Shown here: positions 23,459 through 34,765 of the stretch, one piece after another | Layout: each line of letters starts with the position of its first letter | How positions within the stretch are numbered: the first letter of the stretch is position 1 | From: Corydoras sp. C115 | Taxonomy: Eukaryota > Chordata > Actinopteri > Siluriformes > Callichthyidae | DNA: 64,000 nucleotides | NCBI GenBank assembly: GCA_019802505.1 | Contig: JAFMOC010000108.1 | Span: 124,001-188,000, forward strand | Direction: 5' to 3' | Position numbers and translations under genes: made by a program | Notes under the pieces: model-generated | Seen by the model: the letters and a program-made list of their open reading frames with translations, nothing else | What the model was told of the DNA's origin: nothing | The model's database searches: none

Positions 23459-24032
23459 GACAGACTGCACAACAGACATTTGTTTATCTGATTCTGTCAT
23501 CCTATAGGAGAATAGTCATGTCAATTTATGATTGTTTTTTAAAATTGGTTTCATCAAAATCATTCAAATTAACATTAGTTAATCCTGCTCACCAGGTTCC
23601 GATGTCCAGAACCTCTCATTTTCATTGGACTGATTGGTCTGTTACTGTTTAACACTTGAATATATTCATATGTTAATATTGATTTAGTATACCTGAATTA
23701 TACCTGATAACACTGCCCAGAAATATTCTACCATTAATTTTTGTGACAAGTATTCAAGTATTTTTATTTGTCATTCCAACAATATAAAGTCGTGTACAGT
23801 ATACAGTACAAGGGAAAAAAAATTCTCCAGGAACAAGGTAACAAAAAACAACAACTATACAACCTAACATAAAGTGCATGTGTGCAAATAGCTTGCACAA
23901 AATAAGAATTACAATAAATACAAGAGAATATATAGTACAATAAACATTCAAGTAATGGGAGGGAACAGATTAATAAACCATTATTATCTCACAATTGTCC
24001 ATTTAAGACTTCTGACTTGATCCATAATAACA
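23459..24032. other. No gene; possible old repeat tail
   Basis: The stretch 23755-23950 (TTTTTATTTGTCATTCCAAC onward) looks like a common fish repeat end. Nothing coding was seen. Confidence 0.4.
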
Positions 24033-24150
24033 TTCATTCAATCATAATCTTCCGCATCATCCTTTATTATGGTTCCTCATGCCCATCCAAGCGAGACGGT
24101 TTCAGGTGCTGGGAAGATAGACTTAGGACCTAAGCCACTGTGCCACCCTA
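24033..24150 (-). repeat. SINE family A, internally deleted
   Basis: Tail and head ends are joined with most of the body missing. Confidence 0.7.
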
Positions 24151-24349
24151 TATAAGAACATTTTTATTATAATTATAATTAATTTATTATAACAGTATCC
24201 TTCCCCAACCTACTTCTGACCTTACAAATGTTCCTAATGCCTAATACTAGATAAACTGCACTTATAAAGCAATTTACATTTTCGTTTTACAAGAGGCGTC
24301 ATGGTTGCACTTTTCCAGTTACTGTTAATAATGTGGTTAACAGTGTGGT

Positions 24350-24720
24350 TCTAAGGGCCCTATCTTACACTCTGCGTGTGGCATGCTGTGATGCTCATTG
24401 CTATTTTACACCACACCAACAGTTTATTTTTACACCTTGTTTCACCACCGTTTCAATAGCAATGGCACTTGCCACTATATCTACACAGATGGGCCTAGTG
24501 GTCAAGAAAGTTTTAGCCATATAACTTTATGGTGTATTCCTATCTTGAAAACGCAAAACACAGGTGTACCACTGACTAAAACCTACCTAGACAACAATCT
24601 TGGCAGTGAACTGTCAACACACTAGTGTACACTCCGCCTGTTATTGGTACAAACCCAAAGTGTGTGCCAGTTGGCTGCTATGCAAACTTTTACATCAGCA
24701 ATAAATATTACATCAACACA
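24350..24720. repeat. Possible interspersed repeat of the GGGCCCTAT type
   Basis: It begins AGGGCCCTATCTTACACTCT, like non-autonomous DNA transposons common in fish, and is GC-richer than its flanks. Ends were not defined. Confidence 0.35.
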
Positions 24721-24734
24721 AAATTGCACATTTG

Positions 24735-26130
24735 GTATTATGAATAATTCAATAAATTGTCAACACATTTAAAAAGTGCTTCAAAAAGTTTTTTAAAAAT
24801 GCCAAGTGACTCTGCCTTACAGACAGAGTTGGGAAGATCGTTCCACCATTTTGCAGTGGTGAACACCACAGAGTGAGAATTGAAACCTTGGTGAGGTAGA
24901 ATTACCAGGCGACAATCATCACAGGAGCGAAGTGAACGAGTCGGAGTGTACTTTGAAAAGATAGAGTTAAGGTAAGAGGGGGAAGATCTAGAAATGGTCC
25001 CGTAGGCCAGAGTCAATGACTTGCACTCAATGCGACAGGGAGCCAGTGGAGAGAAATTAGTAGTGGAGTGACATGAGTTCGCTTGGGACGGTTGAATACA
25101 AGTCGGGCTGCAGAGTTTTGAATTAGTTGTAGAGGTCTGATTGTGGAAGCTGGGACACCAGCAAGTAACGCATTATAATAATCAAGCCGGGATAGGATGA
25201 GGGCTTGAACTAACAGCTGGGTAGATTGTTCAGTCAAGAAAGGTTTGATCTTCCTTATTTTGTAAAGAAGGAACCTGTAGGCACGGGCAGTTTTGATAAC
25301 ATGATCAGAGTTTAAGGTGGGAGTCTATTGTGAAACCTATTGTGAAGGTTACGGACCGAATCGGTTGGAGAGATTGTGGAGCCATCAATTTTGAAGGTCA
25401 GGTCGTGATGGATTGAGGGCTGGGATTATGAGAAGCTCCGTTTTTGCTAAATCCTTCATCCAAACAAATATGTCGGTGAGGCAGATATCCGATTTGAGAT
25501 TTGAGAGGGTCATCAGCATAGCAGTGGTAAGAGAAACCTGAAAGCCTGAATGAGTGTGCTCAGTGATGTCATGTACAGTATAGTGAAAAGAGGAGAGGAC
25601 CAAGTACAGAGCCCTGAGGAACACCAGTTGGTGCTTGGTGACAATTAGAGATTTTCCCATTCCATGATACTTTGAAGGTCCTTCCTGTTAGATAGGATTG
25701 AAACCATTTAAGTGTCGTATCAGAAAAGCCTAATTCAAATAGAGTGGACAGTAGAATCTGATGATTTTACTGTATCAAAAGCTGCAGAAAGGTATAGCAG
25801 AATGAGGACAGAGGATTGAGAGTTAGCGTTGGCAGATTTAAGTGAGTCAATCACAGAAAACAATGCTGTCTCAATGGAGTAACCACACCTAAAACCAGAC
25901 TGATTGGGATCAAGGAGTTTGTTCTTATTAAGAAACCTGGAGACCTGTGTAGATACCACCCGTTTAAGTGTTTTAGACAGGAAGGGTAAAAGTAATACAG
26001 GTCTGTAGCTCTCGACCAATTTTGGGTAGAGTGTTTGCTTTTTGAGCCGAGGTTTTACTATGACCTGTTTCAAAGAATCGGGAAAAGTACCAGACGTGAG
26101 GAAGGAGTACATTACAGAGTAAAACATGTT
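24735..26130 (-). pseudogene. L2-type LINE ORF2, broken
   Basis: In - strand order the RT part reads SYRPVLLLPFLSKTLKRVVS, SGFRCGYSIETAL and LLYLSAAFDTVKS (the LDLSAAFDTV motif), then after frameshifts VLILSRLDYYNALLAGVP and RPKRTHVTPLLISLHWLPVA, and last AKWWNDLPNSVCKAESLGIF. This order is typical of L2/CR1-like elements. Several frameshifts and a deletion near the YADD region inactivate it. Confidence 0.85.
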
Positions 26131-26800
26131 ACACTGGTAACACTTTTGTCTGATGACAACCTGCGATTACAGGTCAGGAATTGTCAGTGCTGTTGTCACT
26201 GTCAACTTAAAGTTGGCGAGATCTAAAAAATGTTTAGTCTCTTAATATTTCTTATGTAAATAGACGTGTTTCTCATTTCTATTTGTTCTTTATTACTAGA
26301 TTGTTTTGCGCTTCTGCAGACTATACTTACACCTAATTCGACAAATGGCATCCCATGTCACATATTAGACACTCTGTAATGTACAAAAACACTAGCCACT
26401 TTTGTTTTGTGACGCTGCCAAAATAGTTTAATTTTATTTTATTTTATTGATATAAGAATGTCTATATTAATAACTTTCACTTATTTATAATTGAATACAT
26501 TTCAAGAAATCTTATTTTTTATTACAGGAAATGTAGGCAGGTTTACCTTTAAAAATGTAAACTGCTAAAGTTATGTAGTTATTAAGAGCCTGTGACGGTA
26601 ATGCAGTGGCACTGGGGGATGAAAAGCATATTCAGCGGCATTGTTCATTAAAAGTTATCAACGCACCTTTGCCTTTTAAAAGTGTGCAGACTTTATAAGC
26701 TGTAACACCATATGAGGCAGAGAGAGATATTCCATGGACTGACAGGAGCGGGACTTTTGGTAAGAAACATCAGTCAACATGTGTAGTGTAGATATTATTA
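26131..26800. other. No gene recognised
   Basis: AT-rich sequence without a recognised feature. Confidence 0.5.
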
Positions 26801-26804
26801 TAAA

Positions 26805-27080
26805 ACAGGTAGTTCAGGTCCCTAAATCTGATTGGCTAAGCTTTGCACAACTCTGACCACCTCACATTAGTATCAATGCGTGATATACAATACATTATTT
26901 AAAATCATAAAGTAAAGATTACTGTAAACAGAAAGCTGATGAGCTCTAAATATAAACTGTAATTGCTCTGTAATTTGGCCACTAGATGTTTTTTTTCACT
27001 AAATGGTTAGTGAAACCGGAATCTGCTGTTTCTCTGTGATCAGTGTTCACTTTAAAAAACGAACTAGATTATGTTGCAGA
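26805..27080 (+). repeat. Interspersed repeat R2, copy 1
   Basis: The stretch GTAGTTCAGGTCCCTAAATC through CACTTTAAAAAACGAACTAG is alike in order to 38240-38490. It ends just before the duplicated kcnj15 segment. Class unknown, perhaps a non-autonomous DNA transposon. Confidence 0.6.
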
Positions 27081-27103
27081 GAACCAATTTATAGATTTTT
27101 TTT

Positions 27104-27460
27104 ATCAGTTAATTGATTCACAATACAAGCACAATTGAAGTTAGTGTTGCAAAAACCTATTTTAAGGTAGAGAAAGTAACTTAGTAATAACCTTGCCCAA
27201 ATCACCCATTTCTTATGTGGACTAATACAAATATGGATATCAAGTCAAAAAACATCTGATTAAGTATTCTGCAATTTTATTTTTATTTTAGCTGTAAGCT
27301 ATGAGCACCAGTGCCCAGCAAAGTATTGTGTCTAAACGTGGACACAACAATGTGCATATTGACAATGTTGAGGGAATTGTGAAGCTCTATCTTCATGACA
27401 TCTGGACCACAGTGGCGCTACAAGCTCACTCTTTTTGTCTCCACCTTTCCCACCACATTT
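27104..27460 (+). pseudogene. Truncated duplicate of kcnj15 5' coding region
   Basis: From the ATG at 27301 the sequence matches the first part of kcnj15 almost base for base, and about 200 bases of upstream intron also match 29229-29502, including the same acceptor-like tract. The copy therefore arose by genomic duplication, not from mRNA. Relative to kcnj15 it has lost 14 bases after the codons for DIWTT, between two AGTGG repeats, which shifts the frame. Similarity stops near 27460, before the end of TM1, and a reverse-strand SINE begins near 27515. It cannot make a channel. It lies in the same orientation about 2.2 kb upstream of the intact gene, so any upstream 5' exon of kcnj15 would have to splice past it. 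Confidence 0.9.
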
Positions 27461-27514
27461 ACAGTATGTTTTTTTAAATACAGTAATCCATGTTGTTACA
27501 GCATGATTTCACAT

Positions 27515-27814
27515 GCTTTATCCTATATTACGGGTCACGTGGGGGTGAACATTTCGGGCGCTGGGCAGATACACACAGGCCAATCTATCGCTGGGCACAC
27601 ACTCACTCACACAGACACGCACACATCTGCACTCTATATGGGGCAATTTGGAGAACTCAACGACTTGATCCATGTTTTTGGACTGTGGGAGGAATCTGAA
27701 GGAAACCCATGCAGCCACGGAATCAACATAGAAACTCCACCCAGATTGAGATTCGAACTGGGAATCCCTAGTGCTGAGAGGCGAACGTGCTAACCACTAA
27801 GCCACCGTGACGCC
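27515..27814 (-). repeat. SINE family A next to the kcnj15 pseudogene
   Basis: Lacks the (ATTC)n tail and some body; the head is intact. It lies just after the point where kcnj15 similarity stops. Confidence 0.8.
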
Positions 27815-28473
27815 CTCCCATTAATATCATTTTACATATGTGATATATGTAATTGATAATGAACATAGTTTTCTTTGAGTTTCATTTGTGTGTATTTGTA
27901 TTTATTATTCTTTAACTTCTGTTGCAAATCTTTAACTATTTTGCTAACCAAGCGTGGCCTGTCAATCCAACTTATTAAAATGTATGCATTAACTTTAAGG
28001 AAAAAAAAAAACATGTTTTACCACAATTGCTTTGTGCAAAATTAAAAATAAACCAAGTTAGGAGCACTGTTCCACATTACTATATGTTAGCCACAGGTCT
28101 TTAAAAAACAAATTAGCCTGAGCACATGTACAGGGTTAATGAAGCATAAGATTAAGGTACCATTACAAAGACAAACACACATTGAACTTCAGTAGCCAAA
28201 GCAAGGTCACTGAATTCAGCCACTGTCCTGTGCAACAATGAGCAATTTTTAAGATACGTATATAATGCTTTAGCCAAACATTAAACATTAGCCATAGCAC
28301 AGTGGTTATTTTATTCAAACTATGCCATATTAATAATTGTTTTTTAATCATCACATTACTTTTTATTCTTATTAAGACCACAGCATGTTCAGATCTTACT
28401 CTGTCATAAAGCAAATTGTTATATAATTATAGTAGTTATATTAGAATATATTAGTTTTAATATATGTGGTTGG
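27815..28473. other. No gene recognised
   Basis: AT-rich sequence between two SINEs. Confidence 0.5.
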
Positions 28474-28650
28474 GGTGTGGTAGCTCAGTGGTTAGGGTGT
28501 TGGGCTGTCAATTTGAAGGTTGTTGGTTCAATTCCCAGGTCTAATAAAGTTACCAATGTGGCTCCTTGTGCAAGCTTCTTAACATTGTTCCAGGGAGCGG
28601 TCACTTGGAAAGTTGCTTTGGATAAAAGTGTCCAGCAAATGCAATGTAAT
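28474..28650 (+). repeat. tRNA-derived SINE, family B, full length
   Basis: A box TAGCTCAGTGG (28481-28491) and B box GGTTCAATTCC (28525-28535), then a short body and the 3' end TTGCTTTGGATAAAAGTGTC typical of fish SINEs with a LINE-derived tail. Confidence 0.85.
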
Positions 28651-29228
28651 ATATTTTTAATAATTTATTTATGGAAAAAAAAGGCAAATATTTAAAACAG
28701 ATATCCATAGTGACACGTCCAGTTCCAATAGTTTTTGCTGCAGAGTTCATATAGGTGTAATGCATTTTAAATGACAAAACATTTGCAAATAAATTGGCAC
28801 TAAGATCCAAGATGCAAAGTTCAACCAGGTTTGGTCTTTAACTTTTTAATAAGAATGCCAATGTTTTACTGTATTCAAAACTGAAAATAACTGGAATTTG
28901 CACCATTGCATTTGTAATCCTAAATCTACTTTTAAGGAAATTCAAAGAGGATAGTTGAGAAAGGAGTGGCTGCTTTCCATTATTGCTGTAAGCAAGGACA
29001 ATAGGACAAACTAGGACATTGCGAAATTCATTTAGGGAGGTGAAAGCCTTCTGGTTTTACATTACAAGTTACCAGCAATGCAGCTTCACTCAAACCTGCC
29101 CTTCAGACCTGCAACAGGAACTAACAGTGTGAGTGCATACTCTCCTTATACTTAATATTTTTTTAATAGAACAATGAAATAAACATATTTGTTACAATTC
29201 AGATCAGAAATTTGTTCTTGCATAGTGA
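28651..29228. other. Upstream region of kcnj15, no feature recognised
   Basis: No coding sequence or repeat recognised. A kcnj15 5' exon could lie here but was not seen. Confidence 0.4.
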
Positions 29229-29502
29229 ACCAGTTAATTGATTTACAACACAAGCACAGTAGAAATTAGTGTTTCAATTTACCATGAGATTTTGAAGAAT
29301 CTACAACAAATACTACTTTAATTTACTGTTTACATTGTTTAATCTGTGTTGTGAGTACCTATTGTAATTTAGAGAAGGTAACTTGTTATTAACCTTGCCT
29401 AAGTCACCCAATTACTATGTGGACTAATACAAATATGAATATTATGTCGAAAAATATCTGATTAAGTATTCTGCAATTTTATTTTTATTTTAGCTGTAAG
29501 CT

Positions 29503-30519
29503 ATGAGCACCAGTTCCCAAAGACGTGTTGTGTCTAAACGTGGACACAACAATGTGCGTATTGACAATGTTGAGGGAATGGTAAAGCTCTATCTTCATGA
29601 CATCTGGACCACAGTAGTGGATATGAAGTGGCGCTACAAGCTCACTCTTTTTGTCTCCACCTTTCTCACTACATGGAGTTTTTTTGGAATCCTATTCTAT
29701 CTCATTGCATTGGGCAATGGCGACCTCGTTGCAGATCATGTGTCCAACCACACGCCTTGTGTCATAAATGTTGGCACTTTGACTGGTGCATACCTATTTT
29801 CGCTGGAATCACAGACCACAATTGGGTATGGCTTTCGTCACATCTCTGAAGAGTGCCCGTTGGCCATATTTACTTTAGTGGCCCAACTGGTGTTCACTGG
29901 CCTAGCTGAGATCTTCGTCACTGGTGCCTTCTTGGCCAAGTTAGCACGCCCCAAAAAGAGGGCTGAAACTGTTAAATTTAGCCAGTTAGCTTTAGTCTGC
30001 AGACACCAAGGTAAACTTTGTGTGATGGTCCGAGTAGCCAATATGAGAAAAAGCCCTCTTATCCAATGTCAGCTCTCAGGAAAATTGTTTTTCCCTTATG
30101 TCACTGAAGAAGGAGAAAAAATCCAGCTCCATCAAGACTCGGTGGTCTTCCAGTTTGACTCTAGTGACCAGTGCCCATTCCTTGTGTTGCCTCTTACCTT
30201 CTATCATGTTTTGGATGGGAGCAGCCCTCTGTCAGGTCTAACTGCAGAAAATTGTAAATTAAAAGACTTTGAGCTCGTCCTCACTCTCAATGCCACCATG
30301 GAGTCAACGGCCTCCACCTGCCAGAGTCGCACCTCGTATATTCCAGAAGAATTTCTCTGGGGCTGTGAGTTTAAACCTGTGCTCTTCAGCACACCTGGGG
30401 GCAGATATGTCACAAACTTTGAGTACTTTGATGAAGTACAAACTAGCAACGACCCTTTGTTACTTCAGAACCCAATCAATGAGAAGCTCCAGCTAGAGGA
30501 TGAGTATAGTAAAATGTGA
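29503..30519 (+). CDS. kcnj15: Kir4.2 inward-rectifier potassium channel
   Basis: This gene encodes an inward-rectifier K+ channel subunit of the plasma membrane, 338 residues, in one uninterrupted coding exon as is usual for Kir genes. Visible parts are an N-terminal cytoplasmic segment with the Kir4-type SKRGHNNVRID block (residues 11-21), TM1 (about 46-70), a pore loop with the TIGYG selectivity filter at 106-110, TM2 (about 120-145) and the PIP2-contacting RPKKR stretch at 149-153. A cytoplasmic Kir domain follows, with the QSRTSYIPEE block near 274-283. E136 in TM2 sits where Kir4 channels carry the rectification-controlling acid. Resemblance is closest to KCNJ15 rather than KCNJ1 or KCNJ10, judged from memory, and the convergent erg neighbour agrees. 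The start is the first ATG after a splice-acceptor-like TTTTATTTTAG at about 29483-29493, so a 5' non-coding exon is probably upstream. The C-terminus ends in EDEYSKM, about 18 residues shorter than mammalian Kir4.2 and without its terminal SNV PDZ ligand. Confidence 0.93.
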   Translation: MSTSSQRRVVSKRGHNNVRIDNVEGMVKLYLHDIWTTVVDMKWRYKLTLFVSTFLTTWSFFGILFYLIALGNGDLVADHVSNHTPCVINVGTLTGAYLFSLESQTTIGYGFRHISEECPLAIFTLVAQLVFTGLAEIFVTGAFLAKLARPKKRAETVKFSQLALVCRHQGKLCVMVRVANMRKSPLIQCQLSGKLFFPYVTEEGEKIQLHQDSVVFQFDSSDQCPFLVLPLTFYHVLDGSSPLSGLTAENCKLKDFELVLTLNATMESTASTCQSRTSYIPEEFLWGCEFKPVLFSTPGGRYVTNFEYFDEVQTSNDPLLLQNPINEKLQLEDEYSKM

Positions 30520-30633
30520 GCAGATAGAAAAAATGTACCTACACATGAAGTTGCTTGTGCCAGCAGGCAACAGATTGGGTATATTTGTAAGCTATAATAA
30601 CACTTTCACAATATTTTGTTTCTATCCACTTAC

Positions 30634-30639
30634 AATAAA
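30634..30639 (+). terminator. Candidate polyadenylation signal of kcnj15
   Basis: An AATAAA hexamer lies about 115 bases after the kcnj15 stop codon. A second AATAAA lies at 30989-30994. Either could end the transcript; this is a motif match only. Confidence 0.4.
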
Positions 30640-31137
30640 ACAAGTGGGCAAGATAAGAAAAAAAAACATTGTACAAAGGCTTAATGTTTAGCCGCTTTCA
30701 AGGAAGTGGTTTTTGTCTGTTTTGCAACTGAATGGGCCAAGTACTGGACAAAAATAGCTTTGATGACACAATATTTTTAGTCAGCTGTATTGCTAAAATC
30801 CTAAAACGTTGATTGTCAAAGAGAGTTATGCATTTTCCCCTTTACTGTTATTAATTTAAACCTGAATTATTTAGTTAGACATTAGGATGGGATTAAGTTT
30901 TACTCACAAATAAATATGAACATATATTATTTATAGTTTACTAATAATTAAGATTGAGTTTTGTTATTACTTACTTAAACGTTTTTTAAATAAAAAATAT
31001 TAAATACTGGAAAAATTGTATTGAGTTTATTTAGAACACTGTATATTCCTGTGACCTGGTTTGGATTTTTTCTGTGTTATGTTTCTGGCTCTGTTATGGC
31101 AACATATGGACCTGTACAGTTTGTTCAGTACATACAC

Positions 31138-31149
31138 AAACACACACAC

Positions 31150-31187
<38 letters not shown>

Positions 31188-31188
31188 C
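31138..31188. repeat. (CA)n microsatellite
   Basis: About 50 bases of CA with a CGCGCG core. Confidence 0.9.
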
Positions 31189-34100
31189 CACAAACCTATT
31201 TTCTTGTAGAAACATGGACACTGTTTTTCTAATTTCTAATAATTAACAGCCATAATTAATTACACTGCAAATGTTTATAGTATTTTGATATAATTTATTT
31301 TATTTAAAATTCATCAAATGATGGCAGTAATTCATATTTTATTTGGTGCATTTACTTGGTCACACTAAATAATTTGGTTACTTGGAATTACAGTTTTATA
31401 GACTAATACACTTTTACTTTCATTTCTGGTTTATGCCTCTCATAATTCTTAGTATCTCCTGAATACTTATTTTGTGAATATTAAAAGACTACTTGCTCAA
31501 ATGCATAGTGGCTGGGATTTACCTCAGTGCGTTTCGCAACCCTGGGTTATTTCGTTGTTGAAAAGAAACCCTAATATTACTGCATGCTTCATCACACATA
31601 GGAATTGTGGGCATTACACACTAAGGGAAAACTGGAACAGTGTCATTACATAAACCACAAAGCTGGATCAAATGACAGATGCACCTAAAATGCTACCTCT
31701 ATTTTCATGGCTATAGAAAAAAACTCAAGCCACTTATGTTATGGTACAGTATGTTCTCCTCTAAGAACAAATCCTAAATTTCTAAAGGTCTCTCCTAAAT
31801 ATTTGAGGAGAGGAGGGTGGGAGGCACTGTAATAAACGAGCCAAAAAAAAAAAAAGAATAAGAAATCAGAAAGTAATAAACGGTCCCTATGTTGCCAGTT
31901 GGAAGTAAATTACAGTGATGCACAGCCACACACACCATATGTATTGTAAGGTGACATCCATTGCTAAAGGATTTTAATCCCTATCTACAAAGAGATTTCA
32001 CTTTCAGATTTCACTCATTTCTCCTACTACACCTCCACTATGCTCGCTAACTGTAAACAATGCCAATAACTGTTACTAAATGTTGTTGAGGCAGCACCCA
32101 CCTGCTACACTGAAAAAAAATACAAAAACGTTTGTTCAAAAGGTAGGTGCTTGGAAAACTAAATGTTAGTCAGGCATAATGTTTTTCTGAATTCATTTTT
32201 TTATTTTCTTAAAGCGGCAGGGCGGGTACACTGCTGTATACACATCCACACGTTGCTTCGTTTACTACAAAATTTGACACACTTACTGTTCGGGTTTACT
32301 TTCTTTAAAACCACCCAAAAAGTGGCTCATGGGGGCTTCGTTTTAGCAATTTTTGGTGAGTGGCCTAAATTTAACAGACTACTATTTTGACTGTGCAGAT
32401 AGTTAGATGAAGTTCAAACCGTGGAAGGAAACCATTAGTCTTTTACCATTAGTCTTTGTCATTGTTGTTAGCTTCTGTTTTGAATGTATAATTAGTAAGA
32501 GTATAGTTTACCAACTTATTCATGCATTTATTTAATTAGTCAGTCATGTGGCATTGTAATGGAAAATCTTGCTGGCTTATTTTAATAAAAAATTATTTTC
32601 TATTTTCTCTACAAATTATTTAGAATGGCACGACCCCATTGATGTTTTGTATAGTGTTGCCGAAAAGGTATTTGTGAGTGTAGTTGTGTTAAAATAATCC
32701 ACACCAGTATTTTAATACAGTGAAACAGAGATTGGCTTCAAAATAGTTTATTAAATTGACTCAGTAGAAAATAATATAATTTATAAAAGTATGTTTCTTC
32801 ATTTTGTCAGCAAACTCAAAGCTACCTTCCTGTCACTCAGCTGTAAGAGCTCAACAGATCATTACTATAATCTGTATATCTAAATCTGTAACTCCTGCTA
32901 ACACTAAGATCAGTCTGAATGCCAATCCAGATCAGCTTTCACAAATGAGTAATCTTATTTCAGCACATATGGCTTACATTTGTAAACAATCTGATATAAA
33001 GCATTAAGTTTAAAGGCCACAGCTGTTCACTGTTACATAACTTTGGTCCATGTGTATGTTTTTTTATTTAAATCTATGATATAAATGTCTGTCTTTGGCC
33101 ATCTGAGATCAACTCGTAGTGTTTAAATGCATAAGTTATATCTATCATATAAAATGAACATAACACTGAATTTTATATTTAGATCTGACAAACGCACAGC
33201 GTTCGCGACTCAGAAAAATAACAATAACAATACAAAAACTGTTACTTTGTTAAAACCTTCACCCTGGAATGAGGAATACCTTCTCTGATTAAAAGAAAAA
33301 ACAAACAAACAATCAAACAAAATTCTCCTGTCTAAACTGTTCTGAGGTCATTTTAAACAGCTTTAAATATTTTTTCTATTTCCAGTTTTCTACAAAGGTT
33401 CTCTTTTCCTTTCAGAGTAAGTAAATGGCTCTGTTTTACCTTCTACAATGCCATAAAGTCTACTAATATAATACTGATAAATATGGCAGTTTATAGCAAA
33501 AGCAGTAATACTAAATATTTTTCATTACTTTCTCTCGACACTTTTCCATGACTCTCTCACTCACCTGCTTCATGAATTTAATTTTTGTCTTGCACACCTT
33601 GCAAACTTTCTTTCATCAACAACCTACTAATGTTTTCTCATTCTGATATTCCTGTTTCAAATAAGGTAGTTTAATATGATAAACATATATAATGATATAT
33701 TATATATATCATAGCATAACTGTTCATACACCTGTATTTGTCCTTTTGTAAATTAAAAGCCCTTTTAGGTAAATGAAACTCTGTCCATTTTTAATACAAT
33801 CCTGTGCTGACTTTATTCTGTACTACAGCCTGGAGTAGAAAAAAAGCTATGCAGCATTGTTTGCAGTCCCTAAATCACTTTGAAGAACTGTACAATGTTA
33901 AAAAATTCTACTAACCATTTATCCCACAAAAAAGTATACTAGGATTGTATTGTTCTGGATAGTGATATGTTTTACACTGTGCAGTATTTTCACTTTTCTT
34001 TCCTTCTTTGGTCAATCTAAAGCCTCACTGACTAAAACCTATCTGAACACTATTAGTTACAACATTTTACCATAAAACCATTTTTTTCTGCATTGTGCCA

Positions 34101-34244
34101 CCTCCTCTTGCTTAAATCTCCTGCTGGTACAGAGAACTATACCATTATATTTATCTTCCTGACTTCCTGATAGGAAGACGGTTCTGGCTCTCAGGTTGCT
34201 CCAGTTTAAATAAGAAGAGATGTTGATGGTTTTCCTGTTCACTC

Positions 34245-34765
34245 CTAGTAATAGGTGCCCAGATGTGGAGGCATATGTGTGGCTGGATGGCGCGGGGTCG
34301 GATAAATGCCTGCTCCAGGTGAGTTCCAGTAAGGATTGGGTGCACCAAAGAAACCAGATGATGCGACTGGCAATGCTGGTGGATGGGGAGAGACAAAGTT
34401 CATCTTCTGTGTGTGAGGGTGGTAGGAGCTCATGTAGGGCAGATCAGAAGGGTATTTGTACATGGCTGGTTCAGGCGGATGAGGCTGCAGTGCCTGGGCT
34501 ATGCCGTGAAAGTCAAACTTGTAAGCATATCGTTTGCCATGCACTTTGGTCATAATGTTCTTGTCATAGTAGTAACGCAGTGCGCGACTTAACTTGTCAT
34601 AGTTCATATTGGGCTTACTCTTGCGCTCACCCCAGCGACGTGCCACCTCATCAGGGTCTGTCATTTTAAATTCACCGTTTGTGCCCTCCCATGTAATACA
34701 GCTTGAGTTTGCGCTATCTGATAGAAGCTCCAGCAGAAACTGCCACAGCTGGATCTGGCCCGATC
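34245..34765 (-). CDS. erg: erg terminal exon: ETS domain and C-terminal tail
   Basis: This exon holds the whole winged-helix ETS domain, from IQLWQFLLELL through WEGTNGEFKM and the recognition-helix block LSRALRYYYDK with its two GGA-contacting arginines, to YAYKFDF. A Pro/Tyr-rich tail ends HLGTYY before TAG at 34245-34247. The acceptor is CACTAG before GATCGG. A candidate polyadenylation signal on this strand (AATAAA, read from TTTATT at about 33811-33816) lies about 430 bases downstream. Confidence 0.97.

Larger units (their letters stand above)
30520..34244. other. Convergent intergenic region, nearly repeat-free
   Basis: This 3.7-kb stretch holds the 3' ends of kcnj15 (+) and erg (-). 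The only repeat seen is a (CA)n run with CG interruptions at 31138-31188. No SINE or Tc1 copy was found, unlike most of the window. It likely includes both 3' UTRs. Confidence 0.6.

Noticed and set aside
22771..23463. Exact 5-bp target duplication for the reverse LTR
   Set aside because: The flanks GACTC and GACAG agree at only three of five bases.
27301..27460. A second functional kcnj gene
   Set aside because: Frameshifted by a 14-base deletion and cut off inside TM1.
34245..34765. Assignment of the ETS gene as fli1
   Set aside because: C-terminal signatures (PPALPV, APNPYWNSP, HLGTYY) and the 81/72-bp cassette exons fit ERG, and the neighbour fits KCNJ15 rather than KCNJ1.
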